Source of the DNA: CAYWVO01 sp964461835
GTDB taxonomy: Bacteria; Zixibacteria; MSB-5A5; WJJR01; JAJRUJ01
Direction of reading: 5' to 3'
Assembly (NCBI GenBank): GCA_964461835.1
Contig: CAYWVO010000070.1
Coordinates: forward strand, 1 to 11,719
DNA: 11,719 nucleotides
The notes under the pieces are model-generated. The model searched no databases, was not told the DNA's origin, and worked only from the letters and a program-made list of their open reading frames with translations. Both the position numbers and the translations under genes were made by a program. This document shows, one piece after another, positions 6,636 to 11,719 of the stretch. The first letter of the stretch is position 1; each line of letters starts with the position of its first letter.

Positions 6636-7978
6636 TGAAAGACCTGCCATTCCGTGCCGCGCTTACCGATCCGGTGGAGTTTGCCCGCTCATTTTGCGGG
6701 TTGGACTTGCACGGGGGGCAACGGCGCTGGCTGCACCAATCGGTTAAGCCGGAAAACTTACTACATACCGGTAACCGGTGGGGAAAATCACTGGTGCAGG
6801 CGGTCAAACTATTGTACCGGTGTTTTTTCAAAATTCGGCCGCTGCGATTTTCTAAGATTGACCGATACGAAGCGATTAATGTCTCGATCACGCAGGACCA
6901 GGCGCAGATTATATTCAACCATGTGGTCACGCTGATTAAGAGCGGACCGCACTTTTCGTTGTTTGTCGATGAGATCAAATACTCGCCGTTTCCGCATATT
7001 ACGTTCACTAATGGCGCGCGACTCTGGGCACGCTCAACGCAACGTCGGGGGGAATACCTGCTCGGCCATGATTATGATTATGTGAATTTCGATGAGGCCG
7101 CGTTTGAAACACATGCAGAATACGTGATTAATGAAGTAATCCGGATGCGGCTGGCCGACCGGGACGGTCAGTTGGATTATTCGTCCACGCCTCGCGGGAA
7201 GAACTGGTTTTATCACAAGGCGCTGGAATTACAGAAGACACCGGAGCACGGATACGTGCAGCAGGGGGATAGCCGGGAGAACCCGTTTATTGCGCAATCG
7301 TACGTGCAGGGACGGGTGGATGATTTGTCCGCGGACCGGGTCGCGCAGAATATTGCCGGAGAATTTGTTGACATCGGTGATGAGGTCCTTGCTGAGGAAC
7401 ATATTCAGCACGCGCTGGTGCAGGGAAGTGGGCTACAATCCCCACAACCATATCATCAGTACGTCCATGGCTGGGATCTTGCGCGGAAACGCACGTTCAC
7501 GGTCGGCGTTACGCTCGATGTCACTCGAACTCCCTGGCAACTGGTCGCGTTAGAGCGGTTCCACCAGCGAGACTGGTCGCAGGTGTATGCCACTATCCGG
7601 AAACGGCAGCGTGAGTATGGCGGCCGAACTATTATTGATGCCACCGGCCTCGGGGACGTCGTGCTTTCGGAGTTAGCGGATATTGGTGCGGAGGGCTTCA
7701 ATTTTGGCGAACGCGCCGGGAAGGCTAAGGCGGAACTGATCGCCAATCTGCAGCAGGCCTTTGCCGGTGGGAGAGTGGGAATTGCTCCGGTGGAACAGCA
7801 GACATCCTCCGGTGAATTCTGGAGTTTTGTGGGTGAACTGCGGGAATTTACCTGGGAGAACAATCAGCATTGCGACGCAGTCTTCGCGCTGGCGCTGGCG
7901 TTGTGGGCGGTCCGCCCTGGCCAACAATTCACGATTGCTCCGGGCTTTCGTGTGGCGCCCTGGCGAACCCTAATGTGA
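6635..7978 (+). CDS. Phage terminase large subunit (TerL)
   Basis: A 447-aa packaging motor: an N-terminal ATPase that pumps DNA and a C-terminal RNase-H-fold nuclease that cuts concatemers. Visible motifs are Walker A GNRWGKS (46-52), Walker B VNFDE ending in D153-E154, the coupling motif SSTPRG (183-188), and three nuclease acidic residues: D281 in GWDLAR, D335 in IIDATG and D414 in HCDAV. Length and order fit a complete enzyme, with no frameshift or internal stop. The ATG at 6635 shares its A with the portal TGA (TGATG), and a GTG at 6632 is an alternative. The order portal-then-TerL is reversed from the common TerS-TerL-portal order. It ends 55 nt before sodN on the same strand. Confidence 0.93.
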   Translation: MKDLPFRAALTDPVEFARSFCGLDLHGGQRRWLHQSVKPENLLHTGNRWGKSLVQAVKLLYRCFFKIRPLRFSKIDRYEAINVSITQDQAQIIFNHVVTLIKSGPHFSLFVDEIKYSPFPHITFTNGARLWARSTQRRGEYLLGHDYDYVNFDEAAFETHAEYVINEVIRMRLADRDGQLDYSSTPRGKNWFYHKALELQKTPEHGYVQQGDSRENPFIAQSYVQGRVDDLSADRVAQNIAGEFVDIGDEVLAEEHIQHALVQGSGLQSPQPYHQYVHGWDLARKRTFTVGVTLDVTRTPWQLVALERFHQRDWSQVYATIRKRQREYGGRTIIDATGLGDVVLSELADIGAEGFNFGERAGKAKAELIANLQQAFAGGRVGIAPVEQQTSSGEFWSFVGELREFTWENNQHCDAVFALALALWAVRPGQQFTIAPGFRVAPWRTLM

Positions 7979-8019
7979 AGACCAAGATGACCGGTGCAGG
8001 ATGCGTAACAAGGGAAACC

Positions 8020-8026
8020 AAGGAGG
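8020..8026 (+). promoter_or_regulatory. Shine-Dalgarno AAGGAGG of sodN
   Basis: A near-consensus site 7 nt before the ATG at 8034. It decides the start against the in-frame ATG at 8001, which would add 11 residues in front of the signal peptide and has no such site. Confidence 0.9.
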
Positions 8027-8033
8027 TTGGATT

Positions 8034-8498
8034 ATGAAACTGGCTCGTCTGGGAGTCCTGAGTTGGCTGATCCTGTTGGGCGCCGTGTCGATCACGCAGG
8101 CGCATTGTCAGATTCCATGTGGTATTTATGATGACGAAGCGCGCTTCGGGATGCTGAAGGAACATATTACGACCATTGAAAAGGCGATCAATGAAATTAC
8201 CCGGTTGTCGCAGGAGCCGGAAAAGAACTACAATCAGATTGTCCGCTGGGTGACGAACAAAGATCTCCACGCGGATAAGTTCTCCGAGATTGTGACCTAC
8301 TACTTCATGGCACAACGAATCAAGCCGGCCGATCCGAAGGACACCGAGGCCTATAACAGATACATGCGGTCGGTCGCTATGTTGCACCAAATGGTCGTGT
8401 ATGCGATGAAGACCAAGCAGACGACCGACTTGGCTAATGTGGAGACGCTGAAGACCTTAGTCAACGACTTTGAGAAACTATACTTTTCCGATAAGTAG
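8034..8498 (+). CDS. sodN: Nickel superoxide dismutase (SodN), exported
   Basis: A 154-aa precursor. Residues 1-23 form a signal peptide: a short basic start (MKLAR), a hydrophobic core (VLSWLILLGAV) and TQA before the cleavage point. The mature protein would begin HCQIPCGIY, the nickel hook motif HCxxPCGxY of nickel superoxide dismutases, giving ligands His1 (amine and imidazole), Cys2 and Cys6, plus Tyr9. The mature length, about 131 aa, fits the four-helix-bundle subunit of about 115-130 aa, which forms a hexamer. The enzyme turns superoxide into oxygen and hydrogen peroxide. Asp3 of the Streptomyces enzyme is Gln here, and the Arg47 equivalent could not be confirmed by eye. No sodX protease gene is beside it. 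In Streptomyces and cyanobacteria SodX exposes His1; here signal peptidase would do so. The protein probably works outside the cytoplasm. Confidence 0.93.
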   Translation: MKLARLGVLSWLILLGAVSITQAHCQIPCGIYDDEARFGMLKEHITTIEKAINEITRLSQEPEKNYNQIVRWVTNKDLHADKFSEIVTYYFMAQRIKPADPKDTEAYNRYMRSVAMLHQMVVYAMKTKQTTDLANVETLKTLVNDFEKLYFSDK

Positions 8499-8521
8499 GG
8501 CACGCGTTTTGAGAGGATGGT

Positions 8522-8565
8522 GTCGAAACCACGTGGCCTTCGGCGACTCAGGGGTTTCGACCTAC
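8522..8565 (-). repeat. Intergenic repeat R4, right copy (inverted)
   Basis: Outer arms GTCGAAACC (8522-8530) and GGTTTCGAC (8553-8561), followed by CTAC. On the minus strand the first 21 bases (GTAGGTCGAAACC then CCTGAGTC) equal those at 4577. It starts 23 nt after the sodN stop codon, so it could fold in the sodN mRNA and act as a 3' end structure. Confidence 0.75.
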
Positions 8566-8582
8566 GCCCCTCCACCACCCCA

Positions 8583-8671
8583 AATTGGATCCCGGCTCAA
8601 GGCCGGGATGACGGTACGGGATGATTCTGCAAATTGCCCTGGGGCGGGCAGGTTGAAGACCTGCCGCGCAC
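8583..8671 (+). repeat. 89-bp composite direct repeat, first copy (R1 + linker + R3)
   Basis: It begins AATTGGATCCCGGC and ends ACCTGCCGCGCAC. The second copy sits exactly 260 bp downstream (8843-8931), and the two differ at only two bases (8616 A versus 8876 G; 8639 C versus 8899 A). Inside are an R1 hairpin, arms ATCCCGGC (8589-8596) and GCCGGGAT (8602-8609), and an R3 variant. Confidence 0.9.
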
Positions 8672-8698
8672 ACGGTCACCTACCCGGCTGATCTGGGC

Positions 8699-8726
8699 GT
8701 GGCCATGACATTTGTCATGGTTTCAA
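8699..8726 (+). repeat. Hairpin family R2, copy 4
   Basis: GTGGCC, ATGACA, TT, TGTCAT, GGTTTCAA. Its outer words and loop are the same as the copies at 4941 and 4983, with a different but fully paired 6-bp stem. Confidence 0.85.
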
Positions 8727-8753
8727 GGACTGATCGTATAGGATGATTACCGA

Positions 8754-8800
8754 CCCACCCGGCGTTCTGAGTCCTTAGAGGACTCATCACTCTGGGTGGG
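8754..8800 (-). repeat. Intergenic repeat R5, right copy (inverted)
   Basis: It starts CCCACCCGGCG, has a hairpin TGAGTCC-TTA-GAGGACTCA in the middle and ends TCTGGGTGGG. On the minus strand it matches 4371-4414 in its outer words. Confidence 0.7.
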
Positions 8801-8823
8801 GTACAAGGAACCCAACACTCGGG

Positions 8824-8842
8824 CCCTGGGCTTTGCCCAGGG
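8824..8842. repeat. Hairpin family R6, CCCTGGGC-TTT-GCCCAGGG
   Basis: Perfect 8-bp stem directly abutting the second 89-bp composite repeat. It is the counterpart of 5020-5037 with exchanged arm sense. Confidence 0.65.
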
Positions 8843-8931
8843 AATTGGATCCCGGCTCAAGGCCGGGATGACGGTGCGGGATGATTCTGCAAATTGCCAT
8901 GGGGCGGGCAGGTTGAAGACCTGCCGCGCAC
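8843..8931 (+). repeat. 89-bp composite direct repeat, second copy
   Basis: It matches 8583-8671 at 87 of 89 positions. A further partial copy of its last part (GGTTGAAGACCTGCC then GCGCAC) follows at once at 8936-8956, and the text after it (ACAGTCACC) resembles what follows the first copy (ACGGTCACC), as if the tail had been duplicated again. Confidence 0.9.
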
Positions 8932-8969
8932 GAAAGGTTGAAGACCTGCCGCGCACACAGTCACCAAAG

Positions 8970-9007
8970 AAATACCGGTGTCGTTGCAAAGGACGACGCC
9001 GGTATTT
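8970..9007 (-). terminator. Strong terminator hairpin downstream of the ferredoxin gene
   Basis: Arms AAATACCGGTGTCGT (8970-8984) and ACGACGCCGGTATTT (8993-9007) pair over 15 bp with one G-T wobble, around an 8-nt loop. It lies 33 nt past the ferredoxin stop on the minus strand, where the hairpin is followed by CTTTGG, a weak T tail. The A/T-rich stem base on both sides means it could also stop plus-strand transcription arriving from sodN. Confidence 0.75.
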
Positions 9008-9040
9008 ATGTGTTCGGTTGAACTCGAAGACGCAGACCGG

Positions 9041-9301
9041 TTATTTCTGGTACCACTCGGCGTTGATCTCGGTGAAATGTTTCCACTTGTCGGGGAGATC
9101 CTCCTCGGTGAAGATGGCGTCGACCGGACAGGCGGGAACGCAGGCGTTACAGTCAATGCATTCCTCCGGATCAATATACAACATCTCGGCTTCCTCGAAG
9201 CCTTCTTCGTCCTTAGTCGGGTGGATACAATCCACCGGGCAGACATCCACGCAGGCTGTATCTTTCGTGTCGATACACGGTTCGGCGATTACGTAGGTCA
9301 T
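9041..9301 (-). CDS. fdxA: 7Fe-type ferredoxin (3Fe-4S / 4Fe-4S)
   Basis: An 86-aa acidic, soluble electron carrier. Eight cysteines are at 9, 17, 21, 25, 48, 51, 54 and 58. The spacing C-x7-C-x3-C then C-x2-C-x2-C-x3-CP is that of 7Fe ferredoxins such as Azotobacter FdI and Thermus ferredoxin. By that pattern C9, C17 and C58 would hold a 3Fe-4S cluster, and C21, C48, C51 and C54 a 4Fe-4S cluster. The C-terminus (DLPDKWKHFTEINAEWY) is typical of the family. GAGGA precedes the ATG. It is transcribed toward sodN from the opposite side, with a terminator hairpin between. Its redox partner is not in the window. Confidence 0.95.
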   Translation of the reverse strand: MTYVIAEPCIDTKDTACVDVCPVDCIHPTKDEEGFEEAEMLYIDPEECIDCNACVPACPVDAIFTEEDLPDKWKHFTEINAEWYQK

Positions 9302-9473
9302 TGCCGAGTCCTCTTCTTATCGCATTCTCTCCGTGAAGTTCGTGTTCGATTCCAGCATCATGCCACAATCGAATATGTCCCCCTAGCTCCTTAGGAGTAC
9401 GGCTGCCATCAGGCGGGAATTTGTTGAATTGCTTTCTTTTTGCAGTCCGGTCGGGCGCACACCGATTCCGCAC

Positions 9474-11222
9474 TTACAGATTACACGGATCGCACGGTGC
9501 CGCCTCAGGGTATCCGCGATAAACGAAATTCACCATGTACACGGCGTCGAGCGGATTGGAGACCCCGTCACAGTTCCAATCGGTTCGGGACAGCGGACAA
9601 TTAGGCGGTTCTGCCGGAGGTTCATGGCCGCGGAAAAGATAATTGATCAGGATCGTCATGTCCAGCGGATCGATGGTCCCGTCGTCGTTGAAATCGCCGG
9701 GAGTCCCGCAGTCGCACACTTCAAATCCGGTATAATTGATGGCGTCCATGACATTGATAATACCCCAGCCATAGTCATTATTCGGTTGGCTGGCGCGATC
9801 AGCGGTCATCATTAACGCTTCGCGTACCTGTACCGGAGTCCAGTCGGGATGCGCCTGAATGAGCAGAGCGGCAGCACCGCCGACGAGTGGACAGGAGAGC
9901 GAGGTACCACTGACTCCACCGTAGGAGTTATTAGTACTTGCCGTGGCGCAATACGTGCTCAGCCCCTGCGCGCAGACTTCCGGTTTTGTCCGATTATCCG
10001 CGGTCGGTCCGCGGGAAGAAAAACTGACGATTACTTTAGAGCTGCTGACCGCCCCCACGGAGAGGATCGTATCGGCGTCAGCAGGCGCGATCAATGTGGA
10101 GGGCTGGGAACCTCCGTTCCCGGCTGAATTACAGACGACAATACCCAGGCTGGCGGCGATATCAGCAGCAACCGTGGTGACTGCGTAATCCCCGTTAAGA
10201 TCGTCGGCGGTGTACCAATCGATATACCCCAGGGAAGAGGAGATCACATCCGCCCCGGCGGAATCGGCCCATTCCATTCCCGCGACCCAGTTGTCTTCTT
10301 CAATGGGTTCCTCTGAGCGCACGTCCTCGGTCTTGCCCAGCAGGAAATCGGCCTTGAACGCCGGGCCGTACAGGGTACCGTCCACTTCGCCGCCCAGCGT
10401 CGACCAGGTGTAGGTGCCGTGATTGTGTGCACTGGGCGAGTCTTCCGGTTCGTTTTGGACAATATTATCGCCGAAGACAAAATCCCGTTGGCCTTTGACC
10501 CGCATTTCGCTGAAGGCGGTGGCAAATGCTTCGTGATTTATTCGGTATCCGGTATCCAGCATACAAACGAGTACACCCGCCCCGTCATATCCGGCATCGT
10601 GGGCCAGGGGAACACCGATCATACTGAGTTGCCCCGCGGCCGAGCCGTAATCAAATGGTCCCGGTTCGAGTGCTTTTGGCATTACCGGCAGCTTCTGCTC
10701 CTGTTTTACGCGGGGTGACGGATACCGGAGCATCGGGCGTATCTCGCGCACAAATGGTAATGCGGCAAGCTCGCTTAACCGCGCACCCTCAATTTCGACG
10801 CTGGCGGCGTTCAACCAGCGGGAGGTTCGTCGCAGCTCAGCCCCTCGCTCCTGGAGCGTTCGTACATATTTGTCAACTACCGGCAAATCGACGAATTGTG
10901 GGCTATAGATGCCCATTTTGGCGCGGCGGGCGGCTGCTTTGGCGGAGATTGCCGGCCCGCGTCTGGCCAGCGCCGTCTGCAATTGTGACTGCGTGTAGAC
11001 TCCCTTATCGATGAAGAAAATCCATGCTTTGACGCGCCCGTCGGTTTCAATCCGGTCGAATAGCCTTTGAGAGGTGGCATCGATGACCGGCGAAGCTTTG
11101 GGTTTAATCAGTGGCGGTGTAGGCGCGGTCCCACTCTCTGTTGGTGCGTTGAGGAACAAAACTAAAGACAAGATACCAAACAGTAACAATGAGTGAGTAA
11201 GACGTCGGGACTTGCTGCGCAT
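9474..11222 (-). CDS. Secreted subtilisin-like serine protease (S8) with dockerin-like C-terminal repeats
   Basis: A 582-aa exported protease. Residues 1 to about 31 form a signal peptide (MRSKSRR, then a LLLFGILSLVLFL core). Residues about 60-165 resemble an I9-type inhibitor propeptide, normally removed on maturation. The S8 catalytic domain (about 195-495) has D223 in MLDTGY, H268 in HNHGT, oxyanion N369 in NSAGNGG and S441 in SGTSLSCP, so the triad is complete. Two dockerin-like calcium loops follow: GDFNDDGTIDPLD (509-521) with NYLF, and DWNCDGVSNPLD (548-559) with NFVY. The final segment is Cys-rich (CDPC). Such paired loops may bind calcium or anchor the enzyme; no cohesin partner is seen. 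The start at 11222 was chosen over 11276 because AAGGAG (11229-11234) sits 6 nt before it and the signal peptide then begins properly. Confidence 0.93.
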   Translation of the reverse strand: MRSKSRRLTHSLLLFGILSLVLFLNAPTESGTAPTPPLIKPKASPVIDATSQRLFDRIETDGRVKAWIFFIDKGVYTQSQLQTALARRGPAISAKAAARRAKMGIYSPQFVDLPVVDKYVRTLQERGAELRRTSRWLNAASVEIEGARLSELAALPFVREIRPMLRYPSPRVKQEQKLPVMPKALEPGPFDYGSAAGQLSMIGVPLAHDAGYDGAGVLVCMLDTGYRINHEAFATAFSEMRVKGQRDFVFGDNIVQNEPEDSPSAHNHGTYTWSTLGGEVDGTLYGPAFKADFLLGKTEDVRSEEPIEEDNWVAGMEWADSAGADVISSSLGYIDWYTADDLNGDYAVTTVAADIAASLGIVVCNSAGNGGSQPSTLIAPADADTILSVGAVSSSKVIVSFSSRGPTADNRTKPEVCAQGLSTYCATASTNNSYGGVSGTSLSCPLVGGAAALLIQAHPDWTPVQVREALMMTADRASQPNNDYGWGIINVMDAINYTGFEVCDCGTPGDFNDDGTIDPLDMTILINYLFRGHEPPAEPPNCPLSRTDWNCDGVSNPLDAVYMVNFVYRGYPEAAPCDPCNL

Positions 11223-11565
11223 CGAAAGCTCCTTGTTATTTAATTCCATAGGCTGTATCGACAATCCCCGAAACATTGTCTACAACCTGCACTTAATATA
11301 ACCAAAATGCCGCCAGAATGGGAGTGCTGAAAGAATTCGATTGCAATGAAACGGTGTCGAGTTCCGTCTCCGTGTCTTTTTCAACACGCCCTCTGGGTCT
11401 TTATATTGTTACGGCCCGAAAAGCCGAGCATTCCCTGATAAATTGTGCGTTGAGCGGCTGATGGAGTGATATCTGGCAAAATTGCTGTGGGACTTACGCA
11501 TCCCGGTGTCGGGAGACGTATAGTACACAAGTTCTTACGATCGTTTAACGATGAGGAGTCGCGCG
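11223..11565. other. Divergent intergenic region between subtilase and DUF302 genes
   Basis: It must carry promoters for both divergent genes. A TATATT-like box lies near 11295 on the minus strand, upstream of the subtilase, but no matching -35 was found. A small hairpin TCCCG-GTGT-CGGGA lies near 11501-11514, in the likely leader of the DUF302 gene. None of the repeat families seen elsewhere in the window is present here. Confidence 0.5.
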
Positions 11566-11709
11566 ATGAGTTATCATTTCAGTAAAGTACTTAAGATGGG
11601 TTTCGATGAGGCGTTGGAGCGGGCAACAAAGGTGTTGGCCGACGAGGGCTTTGGTATCCTGACGGAAATCGATGTCAAGGCTACACTGAAAGAGAAACTA
11701 GTGTTCTGA
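11566..11709 (+). pseudogene. DUF302-family protein, N-terminal fragment ended by an early stop
   Basis: An ATG preceded by GAGGAG (11553-11558, 7 nt away) opens a 47-aa frame reading MSYHFSKVLKMGFDEAL, then a helix, then GFGILTEIDVKATLKEKL. This is the well-conserved start of DUF302 proteins, which are normally about 130 aa and continue with a glycine-containing segment and an RPY-like motif. Here VF and TGA follow KEKL, and the window ends 10 nt later, so the rest of the gene cannot be seen. Adding a single base after KEKL also runs quickly into a stop, so a simple one-base error does not restore the frame in the visible DNA. It may be a broken gene, a sequencing or assembly-end error, or a genuine short protein. 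The function of the family is not established. Confidence 0.7.
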
Positions 11710-11719
11710 GTCATTAATT

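Larger units (their letters stand above)
8499..9040. other. Gene-free, repeat-rich intergenic region (right block)
   Basis: It separates the convergent sodN and ferredoxin genes and contains only repeats: R4 at 8522, two copies of an 89-bp composite (8583 and 8843), R2 at 8699, R5 at 8754, R6 at 8824, and a terminator hairpin at 8970-9007. The open frames here read through these repeats, and none resembles a protein family. Confidence 0.85.

Noticed and set aside
8001..8033. Upstream ATG as sodN start
   Set aside because: It would put 11 residues before the signal peptide, and it lacks a ribosome binding site, while AAGGAGG stands 7 nt before the ATG at 8034.
8024..8110. Lipoprotein signal for SodN because a cysteine follows the hydrophobic core
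   Set aside because: The residue before the cysteine is histidine (TQAHC), which does not fit a lipobox, and that cysteine is the nickel ligand Cys2.
8583..8967. Possible CRISPR array from repeated hairpins
   Set aside because: The repeats are 89 bp with 260-bp spacing, of mixed families and orientations, with no regular spacers and no cas genes.

Overview
The window is a piece of bacterial chromosome carrying eight protein genes, one of them a short fragment at the right edge, one tRNA and two repeat-packed intergenic stretches. The secreted subtilisin-like protease ends in two dockerin-like calcium-loop repeats of the GDxNxDGxxxPxD...NYxF kind. That, with the HD-GYP regulator, the GT-C enzyme with a TPR tail and the dense hairpin repeats between genes, suggests a lineage of the FCB superphylum such as candidate phylum Zixibacteria. 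This placement is inference, with no marker gene to confirm it.

Layout. 13-89 (-) is tRNA-Gly(GCC) with encoded CCA. 188-4344 (-) holds three same-strand chromosomal genes: cobO (cobalamin adenosyltransferase), a receiver-GAF-HD-GYP regulator and a polytopic GT-C glycosyltransferase-like protein. 4345-5309 has no credible gene and is full of hairpin repeats. 5310-8498 (+) is a three-gene run: a phage-type portal protein, a complete large terminase (TerL) whose ATG overlaps the portal stop codon, and 55 nt later a nickel superoxide dismutase (SodN) whose signal peptide ends exactly at the nickel-binding His1. 8499-9040 is a second repeat block that shares its repeat families with the first and ends in a strong terminator hairpin. 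9041-9301 (-) is a 7Fe-type ferredoxin. 9474-11222 (-) is the secreted subtilase. 11566-11709 (+) is the first 47 codons of a DUF302 protein, stopped early.

Two things stand out. First, the portal-TerL pair has no small terminase, protease, capsid or tail gene beside it, yet both genes look intact, with all ATPase and nuclease residues visible in TerL. The pair is flanked by repeats and ordinary host genes and followed closely by sodN. It may be a decayed prophage, a gene-transfer-agent-like module or a domesticated DNA-packaging pair. Second, the intergenic repeats are several families of short hairpins. In at least two families the flanking words stay fixed while the two stem arms change together (compensatory changes), so the structure is conserved more than the sequence.
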